Positions 22,601 through 36,198 of a stretch of DNA of 64,000 nt are shown here, one piece after another; the stretch's first letter is position 1, and every line of letters starts with the position of its first letter. The notes under the pieces are model-generated. The model saw nothing but the letters and a program-made list of their open reading frames with translations, was not told the origin of the DNA and made no database searches. This DNA comes from Motacilla alba alba. Its lineage: Eukaryota; Chordata; Aves; Passeriformes; Motacillidae. The translations under genes were made by a program, and so were the position numbers. The DNA is taken from positions 15,409,013 through 15,473,012 of the forward strand of contig NC_052026.1 in assembly GCF_015832195.1 (NCBI RefSeq), given 5' to 3'.

Positions 22601-25600
22601 CTGTTTCCATGCACTGTTGGGCTGAGCTTGTATTGTACGGTGAACCAGAAAAGCCTGAAGCGGACACAGAGAAGCCACTCACCAGTCACATCCACCAGAG
22701 AAAGGCAAAGTATTGACACATTTCACCTCTGCATCTGACAGCACAGACCCGGTTCACCTTCAGACACAGCCTACAGCTTTCTCACAACCTGCTCTCCCAA
22801 ATGTTGGGTCTCAGGCTGCGCCTGTCAGACCCAGCCCTACCTGCGTGGGGCAGGCACACAGAGAAGCTACACCTTAAGGGAGGAGTGTGCCTGCAGGACA
22901 AGACATGGTGCCTGTGAATCTTACAATCCTGTCTTAATCAATGATTTTATTTTTCTCAAAATGTTTAGAAATCTTTGGAGCAGGCACAGGCTGCTGTGAA
23001 GATTTTCCAGCTCGGGGGGCAGCATCCTGTTTGCCTGCCTTGCTCCAGGACTCCACCTTTTCCCTGGCTGTGAAGCTGCCTGAACTCCAGGGTGACCCAA
23101 GGACTCAGCACCACTGGGAGAGGGGTGACCCAGCCCAGGAGTTCCAGTTAGGAGTTATACAATAATTCAGAGTGGTTTTAGTGTCACCCAGATGTGTTGG
23201 AGGTTTAAGTTCTGGCCTGTAACTCCTTAAACTCAACAGTTTTTCCTTAAGTGGATGAAGTGACAGGTTCTTCTGAGACACACCTGCTCCATCTCAATGC
23301 TATTTTCAGTCTGGATTTCAGTATAGAGCTCAAAATACCCCCACAGTCATTGCTGTGGTCCTTTCAAAGGAACAGGGTGACACCAGGCAGAACACCCCAC
23401 CCATTAAGGCACGCTCTGAATACAAATTAAACACTACCTGTGGAATTATCCTGTTGCATCTTGGGGATGTGTTTTTGTTGGGACTGGGAAAAACATGTCC
23501 TGAAGTTCCTCAGTGCAGAAAGAAACAGTCTGGCCATCACTGGAGCTGCTGGCTCCAACCAAAGGGTGCTCAGCAGAGATGGGACGCTGTATGAACTGCA
23601 GAGATCATAACAGCTGCACAAGCTGGATGCAGAAAGTGCACACAGGTTTTTCTGCCAACAAAACAAATTCTCCTTCTCTCTTGCCACTGTCTTTGGCCAA
23701 CTCGCTTTATCCTAGAACATCTCCTGCAAGATCATAAAGCAGAGATATCCAGCTCCCAGCCAAGCCTCCACTCGTGTGAGCAGCACTTCCCCATTTGTCA
23801 GGGACACATGGACACCCTGCCCACGTGAACTAGGTATTTGCCCAGAGGGTCTCAACTTTAGTGAAATCTTTATGGGGCTTGAATTATTCAAGCCCTGACC
23901 TTTAGCAAATCTCTCAGTCAATGATAGTTAATGTCCTTTAAAGTCATTGACCCCAGGTCAGGGACCAAGGGGGTGCTTCATCAATGGAGACACACAGGTT
24001 CAAAACCAAGAGAGGTTTTGTGGTGTATTTTTAAGCACCCTGGAAGATGATGGCTGCCCACACAAAGAAGGGTCACCAGTGCCACAAGATAAAATAGCAC
24101 AAGCAGGAAGATCCCAGATGCTGTGGGATCCAGCCGGAATTTGAGCTCCTCTGAACATCGAGTGCTGCATTTGGGATATGTTTGGACCATGGTTCAGTAC
24201 AGCAAGGATGAGAGTCACCCACAGCATCTGTAAAGCCCTTGTGCAGGGAAGGGGAGCAGAGTCTGGGGCAAACAGCTCTGCCAATGCCTTCAAGAGACCA
24301 ACAGGTGCTGGTGTGTCCTACCAAGCTCAGCAAACACATTGTGTAGGTAATTGCTGTGTACGTGTGCAAAATTTTTTTGAGTGACTTTCACCTCCCAAAA
24401 CAAGAGACTGGTTGCTTGTCTCTAAGTTGGATTGGCAATAAAAGACTTCTGCCCCCTCCTTCACTCTTGATAAGATTATGTCTTACAAATTTATTTCAAC
24501 ATCATTTAGAAAGTTTTATAACAAGCCTGTCCTGGATAAATGGGTTTTCAGATGTGTATTCTTGATATACTTTTCTGATTATTTCACATTATCCATTGAT
24601 AGAAAGGTTGTCTCCATTGCCATAAACAGCAAGAGTTCTGGTTCAAATCTTTATACAAGCTCAAAACTTTTAATCTTGGACTTGAAATGAATTCATGGGA
24701 CTAGGTGAAAAGCCAGTTTGGGGGAGCTTCCTGCTTTCTTCAAATTGTGAAAATGTCATTGGGAGTCATGAGGTTAGACTTATTGGGCAGGCTTCTGCCC
24801 TGATTCCAGCTAGGGGAATTATACATAATGAATTAACCACATGACTAATTTTACCTCATTTTCTGTTCTTGAAGTGTCTGCAAGCAAATTAAAATGTCCT
24901 GAAATTATTCATTACCTAAAAGTACTTGCAGTGAGAGGGATTTAGTTCACCTTACTTTAGTCACCTAAAAGTTGAGTGTTTACCTAAACTGCTTTCCCAG
25001 GTTTTCTTATAGTTAGGGCAGCAAGAAGACAACTCACCCAGTCCCAAAGGTAGATTTTGAAATTAAGAGGGTTGATTCATCTTTGCTGTAGAGATAGCTG
25101 AGGTGAGTAGCTTAAATGGGACACTTGATTTTTCCATGGCCAAAATTAGTTGAAATTAATCCTAACCCACATCATTGATCACAATGTAAGTGCAGAGGTA
25201 AGCTTTTCCACAAAAGTTTGCTTGAATGTTCCAGAGCAAGCAGTTTTTCACGGACCAGGCAGATCCTGCTTTTGAAAGTGCCTGAACACCTAGCAGACAC
25301 TGGAAACATTAATAGTTAAGGACCTAAATACCCTAAAAGATGGGCCCACATGTCTTATTGAATGCTTCTGTTCCCTGAATGGATGTGTTCAATTCACTGA
25401 ATCAGGCTTTGGGGACAGATCATCACCACTGGTGACTGCTCTTGTGTTTCACTTCCTCCGTCAAACTCCTTGGGTTAAGCATTGGCAGAAAATGAATGGG
25501 AAAGGGGTATGATGGATACGGCTGTAATGGCACAAATTTGTTTCTCAGCAGAGAAGGAAAAGCCAAGCTTTTTAGCAATTGAAGTGTTGAGTTAGAGTTC

Positions 25601-28600
25601 TGAATCTGGCCAGGCTTTCAGAAGTGAGGAGCAGTTTCAGCATCAAACGGGTACCTGCAAGGGACTACTCTGTAACTCTGAAAAACTAGAACATTAAACT
25701 GCCCAATTCAGGAGCCAATTGAACCTGCATTACAGGACTCGCAGATCCATAAAAGAGGCTGCAACCACCATAGTACCCCTGGAGAATCTGCCCTGTGCAT
25801 TGGTGGCAGAGGAGCCTCGGGGTCACACCGAGCACCTGCAGGAGAGGCATTTTCTCACCTTTAGGGGTGACACTTTCAAACCCCATCCCCATTTTTAACT
25901 GTAACAGGGTGTGGGGGCTCTGCCTGCTCACAGGAGTTACATGGCCAACTTGCTTCAAACACAGGGGGCACCTCCTGAGACTGAATATGGAAATAAGAAC
26001 CCTGCAAAGCTTAACATCCTTCAGAAAAGTGGGGAAAGGCTGTAACAATAAGGTTGGAAACACATTTTTAATCCCAGCTCTGGTGCTGCTCTGCCAGTAT
26101 CGGCAGGAGAGACTGATTTACCTCTCCACCATGGCTATACAAGCCCCAAATGCAGGATTTTCCCAACCAAAAAGATCTCTTTCTTGTACCAAAGCTTTGG
26201 GAAGAGCGGAGCAAGGATCCATCCCTTCCAGCAACATTCCCCTCTCCTTCACTGACCAGCTTCACAGCAGGTGGCTGAGGCACTCAGACATGATGCTGTT
26301 TTATAGATTCTACTAATATTTTGCTAAGACCCTGTGAGCTGAGCAAACAGAATCCCCTCTCGGTGTCCGGGGGTTTGCTGGAGCTGCCATTGCTGGCTTT
26401 TCTGGCGGTGGAACTCCCGCTGCTGCCGCAGCCCAGCGGGACCCGCTTGGAGCGAGTACAGGGGAGGGCAGCAGCGCCTGTTTGACACCACATGAGGGAA
26501 TGTGAATTGTCAATTTGTTGACAGTGTCATGTTGCTGCTACCAGCTTTCCCTGCGTTATTTGGAAGGAGCTCAAGTCAGTCTATTTCCCAGGCTGAGCTT
26601 GCTCACGTTACAGCTCCGCACGCCCAGAAAAGAGACGCAACCAGAGCAGAGTTTGCTTTTTAGCAGAGAGAGAAGCTGTTACTTTTAAAAATACTGTCGC
26701 TGTTGTTAGGGCTGGGAAGACTGAGGGAAACCTAACCCAGGAGTGAGTATCCCCCAGACCCTGCTGTTTCCTCTTCCTACAGCACCACTAAGCTCAGGTC
26801 AAGTCAAAGAGCACTTCATCTTTTGAAAATTTTCAACCTGCCCCTGGAGGGGGAATGTCCAAGCAGGGTCAGGAAATCACGAAGGTGTGAGGCTGGGATA
26901 ATTTCCCCTCCCACGTGATGAATTCCACTCAGGCTGGGAGTATTCACTGTCAACCATCCCTATGAACTACAGTACCCACCTGGCTGGCAGAGCTGCAGCT
27001 CGGAGCAGGATTTCAAAGCACCTATGCCTGTACTCACACTTGCACACAAATACACATGGATGTACTTGCACTTCTGGGACAAAATTGAGTCCAGACACGG
27101 AGCTGACAAACAGATTTATGTGCTATGTACAAACATCCACCCTCCCCCTGTGATTCCTCCAGGCTGAGGGCTGTTGTCTGGAACAGCTCCAAAAGCCACT
27201 TTGGGAGAGGAAAATCAGGGCTGAGAGGTGGGCAGTGATGGCAGGAGCCAGGGTCTTCTTCCTGCCTGGTAATACATACTAGAAGATAAAGTGTTTGCAG
27301 AGAGAAAATTTCTAGGTGGCAACATAGTCAAGACAATCTCATTCTGCTTTCTGAACTCCAAGACTGATTTTAAAAGATTAAACCACTTAGCAATGGGAAC
27401 ATATTTTTAGCTCTTCCCTGTCAGAAGCACTGGGCACAGTGCAGCTCATGCAGCCCAAACTGGCTGCCCTGGACTTGCTGCTGGTACAAATTTCCAGCCT
27501 GCTAAGGATATTCCCAGCTCCTGGACAGATGCTGGAGCATGTTTCAGGCCCCTGTTACACCACACAAACTGCCTGCAGTTGCTGTTCTACTCAGGGACTA
27601 AGCACTGGAGCCCCTCCACAATCAGCACCTCCAGCTACAATGGGTTTTACAGCCTGTTAAATTACTGTTTTCAGCTCTCCACAAACTGCCAATGCAGAAT
27701 GCATTCTAGATTTCAAATAAAAAGCAAAAAATGTACAATTCATTAAATTCTAAAATGCTGAGAGGTCCTTGGCTTCTGTATGTGTGGGTTTTTTCATTGC
27801 TTTTGCTGTGAGGGCAGAAGGAAGAGGACCACGCCACAAAACTACTAATTCTCCCGTGCATAACAAGCTGCCAGCTCAGGACCAATATTGCTAACATTCC
27901 TTCTGCTGAGCCCCACTAATTTCTCAGTGGCACTGTCAATATAATGGGACTTGCACTTACTGGAAGAGAAATGACTGTCCTTGCTTGGAAATACAAGCTC
28001 TACTTGATTATATTCCTATCTCTTTTTTTTTTTTATCTTTAAATTAAATAGAAAAAAAAATCTGAGAAATCAAAGCAATCAAAAATGAGGTGACTGTTGT
28101 TAAGTACAAAAGCCAAAGCTCTTTGCTTCAGCCAGCACCAGAGACAGCTTCTGGATTGATGCACGTGCAGGTCAGAAGTGACAACAGCAGATGGATGGCA
28201 TGGCACTGTCACAGAGTGAGTGCCCAGGTTTCTGTGGAGTTACAAGGTGTCTCTAAAGCCTCTGCATTTGTTAAGGAATTAAATGGCAAACGTGCTGCTG
28301 ATGGGAATTGCCCCAGTGCCTCCTGCTCACCACCCTGGGAATGCAGTGAACAGAGTTCACTTAAAACCCCTTCTAAGCCAGAGTCCCCTTTCCACAGACA
28401 TGCATCAAGCTGATGGGGCACATTTGTAAGAAACTGCTTTACACCTTGAAGACTGAAAGAATAAATCTCTTTAATAAGCTCTTAGGTTTTCCTAGTGATG
28501 CAGATTGAAGTAATATTATAGAAATGTGTAGAGTTGTCAGTAATTTTACAGGAACGAATAGAAAATGCCAGGAGGACTCATTTGTGAAATGGGAACATTT

Positions 28601-29200
28601 TGTGTGATTTTTTTTTTTGTTTTGGTGTGTCAAAAGATACTTGCAAGGACAAAGAGGCTGCATTTCTATCACACCAATCTGTGCAATAATTGCAGACTTC
28701 CCAGGATTTCCTTTAGCCTAACCCTGCAGGCTGCTCTTTGCATCTCATACATGTATGGGATGTCACAGTGATGGATTTAACACTGGAGGAATCAGCTACT
28801 AGAACTATACTTACAGAGCTTTGTTTTTTGGGAGCAAAAATCCTCAAAATGCAGACTGCCCCCAAAAAGTCACTTTAAACTTGGAAAAGTGGGAGAGAAC
28901 ATTATTAAATAAATAAATTGAATGTTTACACCAAAGGTACTGCAACTATATCTGAGACAAAATTCCCATTTATTGGTAGCAAAAAACCCTGGGCTGTTTA
29001 TCATGTCAGTGTGACTGCAAATAAAACAGACATCATGATTGTCTCTTTTTAAGAGCAGTATTTTTTGGAGATGCAGTAGCAGCAGGAGTGCCTGGCTTGA
29101 CTAATGCTGTGGGTATCTGCCCCTGGGGAGTGCAGATGCCAGGAAATAGCTTTGGAGGGTTGTGACTAGTAATGATCACACTGGATATTTTAGGCATATT
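22601..29200. other. Unique non-coding sequence, 6.6 kb
   Basis: No gene, RNA or transposon recognised. Frames reach 173 codons (25795-26316, +), within chance expectation and without a known domain. A GC-richer patch with several CpGs occurs at 26360-26480. A strong minus-strand donor (GTAAGTG) is readable at about 27954 and a + strand AGAG|GTAAGC near 25199. A T run of 12 lies at 28023-28034. Confidence 0.5.
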
Positions 29201-29350
29201 AGTGGGCACTGCTCAGTGTAATTCTGGATTAACTCTTTTACTTACCATTAGTATAAATTAGAGCATCAATGGAATTTATGTCCCTGTGTTAAACATAATG
29301 ACACTCAGCCTAATGTTGGCTGGAAATTTGTCTGATAATAAATACAAACA
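29200..29350. promoter_or_regulatory. Candidate conserved non-coding element
   Basis: An AT-rich repeat-free block with GGATTAACTC and ATAAATTAGAGC cores. It also contains a strong minus-strand donor (ATG|GTAAGTAAAAG, around 29245-29255). It could therefore be an exon edge of a minus-strand transcript rather than an enhancer. Neither reading is proven. Confidence 0.2.
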
Positions 29351-30225
29351 GACCTGTTAGATGGCCTGAGTGCAGTACAGGAAACTGTTCCTGCAAGCAG
29401 CACATGTCACAGGCTCAGAGGAAGCGACTGAAGCAGTGCTGACAGCTCTCTGTGTCCCTTTTCTTATGTAAAACTAACCTGGAAATGGGACCTGTCTTCT
29501 TCAAATGGAACATTTGGTAGCAAATCAAAGCAGAATTTGGCCCTCAGACCTCTCTGGTTCTTATGGTATAACATACATAGACGCAACATCCCCTGAAATA
29601 AATCAAAGCACCTTTGCCCATAGTGAATTTTTGAAAGTATTAAAAAAGTCTAACTTCAGCTCTTTTGTCAATTCTACATAAACAATAACAGCTTCCATAG
29701 CATTCCAAATCAAGTTTCTCAGCTGAATTCTTTTATAGGAAGGAAAAATTTCTTCAGAGACCTGTTCCAGTACCTACTGTCAGACAGAGGAGTCAACTCT
29801 TGCCCTGATTTTTCCTTGCTGGACTTTACCATCACTCAGATTTCTCTGATGTCTGGCAGAGAGTTTGAAAGGCATTAGGGAAGAGGAGATCTGGTAGAGG
29901 GCACAGCCACCTGAGCCTCATTTTGTTAGGAAACCAGGTTAAAAATGTGCTGATGGAGGCTGGGACAAAAGTAGGAGCAGTGTCAGGATCTGTAGTGTCT
30001 CAGTTTTGATATGCAGTAGGTGTCTGTCCAGGGTAGTTTGTACAAACGATCACTGTTCCACTCCATTAAGTCCTCATTAGAGCAGCATACTGCACCTTAA
30101 AAGTATCTTAACCTTAAATTATCAGTATCCAAGCAAAAGAAAGAAAAAATAGCTCACCAGTACCTAGTCAGAAAGATCCAGCACGTGTCAATTAAGACAA
30201 CAGCCAGCATGTTTTAAACCACAGC
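29351..30225. other. Unique non-coding sequence
   Basis: No gene, RNA or repeat recognised. AT-rich to mixed sequence without frames above 60 codons. Confidence 0.5.
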
Positions 30226-30500
30226 TTCTCAGAAGAGCATCAATGTGTACCAGGATGCTGGAGCTTTAATAATTCACCATTTCCTTATTGAGGTCTGATG
30301 ATGCTAAAATAAGGTGTTGAAGCTTGATTAGTAGTAGGAACATAGCAGCTTAACCTCTAACATTTAGCCTTCTCCTCTGGATCGAATTACTGATCTTTAT
30401 CTTGTTGAGCTGTGCTAGCAGTTGGCTTGGGAACATTACACCTTTCTAAAAGCTGTCAATCTTTGTCAGTGTCTTTGCACAATGGATTGGAAGAGCTATT
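30225..30500. promoter_or_regulatory. Candidate conserved non-coding element
   Basis: A dense, repeat-free AT-rich block with no frame above 60 codons. It carries TTTAATAATTCACC near 30265, GGATCGAATTACTGATC near 30379, and a CTTTGCACAATGGATTGG segment near 30472 that contains a SOX-type ACAATGG. Enhancer-like by texture only. Confidence 0.28.
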
Positions 30501-31780
30501 TTTAAAGGACTATGTCACCTTTTTGTAGGGATGGGGTTTTTATAGTATATCAAGGGTTTTTTAAATACACATTGCCACATGCTCAATATCACCTATAGGG
30601 CTGGCTGAGAATAACTTGTATTAATTTTATTATGATTTCCTTGTGAATGGGTGTGAAGAGATGCAGAGTCATCAGAGGGAGGGAGAAGAAATTGCAGCTT
30701 AAATTATTCATTAAGTTGCTGACTTTTTGCTTTAATTTTAATTTTTTTTTTTTTTGTCAAAGGGTCTGTTCATTTTTTTCATGTACAATGTATTTCTTCA
30801 ACTCTAGATTCAGATATATTTCCCCAGCACTGTAAAATTAACACAGTCTTATTTTAATGCATTGCTTCACCTAAGAGTATTAACAAAGTAGTGCAAATAT
30901 AAAACTGGGAAAAAATTATGAATATTTGCTTGTTTTCTCTAGAAATACTGAAAGACATTATTAGAGAAACACCTTTGCAAAAGATGCAAATGTTCTTCTC
31001 TTGCATTTACAGACTGATTTTTGCAAGGATGAAAACAGCTTCACAAGGAGGGTTTTTCCAGCACATGCAGAAATCCATCTATAGACTTCTGGCTGGACAT
31101 GAAAGAGCACCAGCTTGTCCTTTAAAATCAGTTTGCAGTAAACAATAAGAGCATTTGTACAATGCACAGCAGCTCCTCCAAAAACACCTCCCTCTAGCAC
31201 AAGGGTGTGGAGCAGACCCTGTCTGTGCCCTCTCCCCACAGGGGATGGTGCTGTAGATGGGGTCAATCACGCAGCAGCTATTGCTGGTGTTTCCTCTGAT
31301 CTCTGTGGTATCTACTCAGAAAGTTCCTCTGGGGTACAATCCATTGGTATTTCTTCTATTTAATTTGTTTGTCTTACACTCTTAAGTCTTTTACAGAGTG
31401 GCCAACAAGACTTTTAGGTGTTTGCCTGTAGCTGCAGCAACACCGGAGAAGGACAAAATGCTTTCAAATCAACTTAGAAGTACAAGAGCTACTTCACTCC
31501 TACTCAGATATGAAACCAGCCATAATATCATTTGAAAGGCTGAAATTTAATCTATAAAAAAATTGGGGATTTGTCTCCAAGTTAAGCATTTTTACTCCAT
31601 GTTTAATCATACAGAATTTGGTGCAGGAAGTTCACTTGAAAATATGTATTCATCCCCATCTGTTTCTGCTGCTCCTGTTAATATATATGCTTGCCATGAA
31701 AAGTACTTTAAAACTCAATAAACCATCATACTAAAACAGGATAAAATGTTTTTATAGTAACAATATCTCTCACTACTATG
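30501..31780. other. Unique AT-rich sequence
   Basis: A T run lies at 30742-30755. The 101-codon minus frame at 30961-31266 is not recognised. No repeat was identified. Confidence 0.5.
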
Positions 31781-31935
31781 GGACCTTTCATGCTGAAGCA
31801 CCCTAAAGCTCTTTATAAATGTAGCAAACTGATATTCACATGCTCCATCTACAGAGATCATTTCACCCACACTGAATGCTGGGGACATGCAATAGCTTTT
31901 TTCACAGCTGGCAGCACCTTAAGGTAGCTGCCAAA
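31781..31935 (+). repeat. Old LINE-like repeat fragment
   Basis: GGACCTTTCATGCTGAAGCA followed by CCCTAAAGCTCTTTATAAA resembles the CCTTTCATCC...CTCAAAGCRCTTTACAAA motif I recall from 3' parts of old amniote LINE/CR1-like repeats, and the following 100 bases keep the general layout. It is heavily diverged, so the family is not assigned. Confidence 0.4.
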
Positions 31936-33165
31936 ACAAATCACAGGTTACTCAGGTACAAAATAAGAGTGTTTCAGTTTCTGGAAAACATTCACTTTTC
32001 CATTGAATAAAGATGCTCATTCTTTTAAGCAGTTTATAAAGCTCAAATTATAGAATTGCAATAATTTGGCTCCGCATAAATTCTTGAGGTACATCTCTTT
32101 ATTCCAAAAATAGACAACACTTCCTGTTCTGGATAAACATCAATGTGCTGTCATGGAAAAGGGCACCAAGGGAAGTGGATGAGATCCTGGTGCGCCTCAT
32201 ATGCAGTCAGATACCCAAACTGTGGTGTCTCTAGGACTGCCTAGACCTCACAAATGTGCTGTGACATCTTTTTGCCCTGCTAAACAAGCATGGAGGACCT
32301 ATCAGAGCTGCTGAAACCAAAATTAAGGTGTTGTGTTTTAATGCCATGCCCCTGTTGAGCATCCCATCTCCCTCCCAAGTGCTCCCTATGCAGAACTGCC
32401 TGCACTGCTCTCAGTCTGCTTCCCCTCCTGTCAAGTCTTCTCCTTATTAATGGTTTTTCAGGTATGTTCCTTGCCAGGGACACAGCCTCAACAAACCCCA
32501 AATAAATGGGGACATGGTGCTAGGAGCACAGCAGGGCTGTCCAAGAGGGGACACACACCCAGAACCCCCACACCCCTCCCTGCTGCCAGAGACCTCAACC
32601 CTCTGCACCTTCCCCACCTTTACTCCAAGACAGGGCACACAGAGAGGCAAACAGCCTGGAGGGTGGTGGAGCACTTTGTCCCAGCCCTGCACACTCCTGC
32701 CTGGCCAGCAAAGCTCAGAGTGGAGCCTGAATCAGAGCTCGATCTTCCCAATGTGTCACCCTTGCAGGAGCACTGGTGGTAAACAACTTTGTGGTGCCTC
32801 ACTGTGAAAATGAAGGTCACAATGGCCCTCTGCTTAATCTGTGGTGTGATGATCTGGTTCAACAGCTGATCAAATGCTATGGGAACGGGGTTTCAAAGCT
32901 TTTCATAGCTGCCTTTGTGTGTTTGAGGGTTTATCTCGTGTTGTGTTGCTTTTCAGTGCAATGCTGATAAGGGAGGAATACATTTTTGAACTGGATTCCC
33001 ATGGGATATGAGCAGGCAGAAATTGTCCCACATTTGTGCCATTTCCTTGTGCAAGGATGAGGGGTACATTCACAGGAGAGTCAGGCAGTTGAAGTTCTCT
33101 CAGCTCAGAAACCCCAAAAGCACCCTCATAAAATTCACAGTTGTCTTATCTTTTCTTTTCCTGAG
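31936..33165. other. Unique non-coding sequence
   Basis: Overlapping frames up to 110 codons near 32.4-32.9 kb on both strands give no recognisable peptide. A strong donor-like TTCAG|GTATGT lies at about 32460 (+), directly after a T-run that also makes it acceptor-like. Confidence 0.45.
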
Positions 33166-33265
33166 AACCTGAATGTCAGGACTTCTCTTGAACTTTTGGC
33201 TGCAATGGGAAAAGAGAATAAGGTTCCTCAAAGAACCAGAAATCCCAGCACAAACTGGAATCCAG
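33166..33265 (+). other. Speculative 100-base exon with good splice sites
   Basis: A pyrimidine-rich TCTTTTCTTTTCCTGAG acceptor ends at 33165, and CCAG|GTATGT follows at 33265/33266. Between them only one of three + frames is open (33 codons beginning Asn-Leu-Asn-Val-Arg). Its composition looks protein-like, but I recognise no family. A 63-codon minus-strand frame overlaps. Splice-like pairs occur by chance in long non-coding DNA, so confidence is low. Confidence 0.15.
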
Positions 33266-36160
33266 GTATGTGACTCCCAATCACCCATCATTATTCCTCA
33301 GAGATTAACAATATCTTGTAATGGCATTGACAATAAATAAAAAAAGAAGTGTTGCATGTCCACCTGCCTACCAAGGGATGTCTCCAGTCCATTTAAAACA
33401 GTTCATCATCCTTTTGTCCTGTTTCTCTCTTGTTCCAGTTCTGCAGGGAGCAGCCCTGGCTGAGGTACCTGGGCAGCACCAGCTGCATGCAGTGTTTACA
33501 ACAGCCCTGACCTGGCATGCCCTATTTCTGATTGCTCTGTGAAATCCCAAAGAGAAACATGACCACTGCACTGTGCAGCAGAGGTGGCTCATTCTCATTT
33601 AATGATGTAGCTTCTTTTAAATATAGAAGTATCAAAGGAGACAAAAAAGGGTCCCAGAGAAAGAATTTCTGCTTGCTTTGTTGTTCTCATGAAAGACAGT
33701 GCTGTGATATCATGGCATTGACTGCCAAGACAACTACTGGATTGACTAGTAAATATGTATTTTAGTGGAGCTCAGCAGAACAATATCCCCTGCAATGTAA
33801 GTCATTCCATTAGGAAGACAGAGGTACTCGAGAATGTTATATCATCTTTATTCCTCCTGGAAGGGCTTCACTACCATTACTATAAAAAAAAGTGCTTCAG
33901 AGATTGTAAATACATTTAAGTAACTCTGACAAAACAATAGGATCTGACTAAAATGTGGGGTGTTTATCTCATCTGTCAGTCTGATATGGGATAAAAGCCA
34001 TAGCAGCTATGACAGGCTCAAAAGCACCTCTCCCTGATAATTTTTTCCCTCTGCAACAGTGGTTTTTCTACTTACAGGGTATGCTGCACCATCCAAACCA
34101 TATTTGTGCTTATTTTTAAATAGTGAAAAGTTAGTTACAACAGCTGATTCTGCCTCTCCCATTAATTCAGCATGTCTGAAATATTGCTGAACCCAAACGG
34201 TCAGAGTGTGAGCCAGGCCCCATATCTCCCTCCCTCAAAAAACAACAAAAAAAGATCATAATACTGTGAGATATTTTTAAACTAAAAAATAATAATAATA
34301 AAAAACCACTCCAAAAAACCCCCACCAAATTACCCCAAAAACCAATCAACTAACCAACACCAAAAAAGTTGTATTTTTATTTGCCTGTTTCTAAGCTTCA
34401 CTGTGCCTCCAGGTTTTATCATACCAGTTTCTCCCAAAATGCAGAACCCAGGCAACTTCAGTTCTTTTGTAAATGAGTCTCAGCTTTAGACACTGGATAG
34501 AGGAAAAGCAAAATTCACAGGAAATAGGTTCAAAATGATCTGAAAATGACTGAACTTTCCTATGCTATGTTCTGGTCAGACTCACTGGCCACCATAAAAC
34601 CATGACTGAGCTGAAGGTGGTCAGAGGAACATGGGGGATGCTGGCTGTTGATTCCCTGCAGGGTACACACCAAATCAACAGTGAATATTCTCAATATTAT
34701 GAAAAGCATATGTTATTATTACAGGCACTGGGAGCAGAGATGTGCAGGCAGGGCAGAAATACAGATGCAAATCCATGTTATAAAGCTTTCTCACCACAGT
34801 GAGAGACAAGTGGTTTCTCCTTGCTCTGATCCCTTCACCTGCCATGGAAGTGCAGGTTATCTTTAGGATGGAGTGCACACTGATACCACAAATATATTTA
34901 AGGACTGTGTAAAGGACTGGTATAAATAGCTGGGGTGTCTCAAGAAACTAATACTAAGATAGAAAGGAAGATACTCAAACTTTGCCTTAATTTCAAGAAC
35001 TTGTTTTGGTGGGATGTCATTCCACACACAATTCATGCAATGCCCAGGTCCCAGTGGAGTAATCAGAGCATTCCCATTCAGGTCTTTAAGCTTTGCTGAG
35101 TCCATGTTTGTGCTATTAATACCATGGCATTGACAAAAATCTGAGGGTTTCATTAATGGTGACCTGTCACCAGAACAATCCCAGTTTTCTCCCTTAAGTG
35201 GGACAGTATCAGAGAGCTCCTCAGGGCAGCTGGATGAGCTCTCCTTGTCATCCACAGCAAATGTTACCAGCACTGTTATCTACCAGATGTGATTAAGCAA
35301 GCAGGCCTCAACATCTGTCCATGCTGCCAGCATTTGTGGCATTTCTAATGGTCAAGACACTCATTTTTTTCTCACCTCCTCTGGGTAGTAAATATTGAAA
35401 TATTTGGCCAATATTTTAATATGTTTAACAGAAAGAACACCCCCATTTTTCTTTTAGGCAACTAAGTGAAGCCACACCTTCACCCTTTTTGTATGTTCAA
35501 TCCAAGCTTATAGTTTTAAATCCACCTTACAAAAGACCGAAAAGAAATTATTTTAAATCCCTTGAACATTATTAACAGGCAGTTAGTTAATTCATCTATA
35601 TGGGAATGTCTAAGGATTCATCAGGAGTAATACATCCTACATTTCTGATTAGTGGAAAGGAGAAATACTGTACCAATCACCCAGTTAATTCACTGAGGTG
35701 CTTTATTATATGTGCAGATATTTGGTATCGAGATGTCATATTCCCATAATGAACACAATAAAGGATGAATGACTGGGAAAGCTTTCAGCTCACAATACCT
35801 ATAAAACCTAAGTGTTCACAAGGTGTTATATGCAGATTAATTTATAGATTCTTATTAACATGCTGGGTGCTCTCCTTTTTGTGGCTACAGCTTCTCAGCT
35901 GTGGAAAGTCTTTTCGGCCATATGACATCTGAGAGAAGTGGGGTGGGTGGGTCCCAAATGGGAACCCCGTGTGGGGCAGGCTCATGAACGTGAACAAGAG
36001 AGACTCTGCAGGTGTGGATTTCACAAAATAAAGCAAGCAGCCCTTTTTTTAATAGAAACCTGGCAGCTTTTGTCACTGGCTTGGGATCTGGAGTTTACAT
36101 ATCCTTGAGGGCCACAGGCACACCCCTACAGTCCAGCAGCTTTTGGTTTAGAGCAGTTTA
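33266..36160. other. Unique non-coding sequence
   Basis: No gene recognised. The minus-strand frame of 136 codons at 34863-35273 is open by chance as far as can be seen. An A-rich patch with (AAT)n lies at 34230-34370. The block 35400-35780 is AT-rich and enhancer-like without clear motifs. Confidence 0.5.
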
Positions 36161-36198
36161 AAAAGAAAATTGTGATCTTAATCACAATCTTTCTTTTT
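36161..36198. repeat. Perfect 8-bp-stem hairpin with A/T-rich shoulders
   Basis: ATTGTGAT (36169-36176) and ATCACAAT (36181-36188) are exact reverse complements around a 4-base CTTA loop. AAAAGAAA before and CTTTCTTTTT after extend the pairing imperfectly. The core is a compact palindrome that could be a dimeric binding site or simply an AT-rich hairpin. Confidence 0.75.

Noticed and set aside
25795..26316. A 173-codon frame
   Set aside because: Chance-level length with opposed frames of 125 and 71 codons and no recognisable domain.
36169..36188. A bacterial CRP-type site (TGTGA-N6-TCACA)
   Set aside because: The palindrome fits that consensus, but the window is vertebrate nuclear DNA, so a bacterial regulator site is not meaningful.
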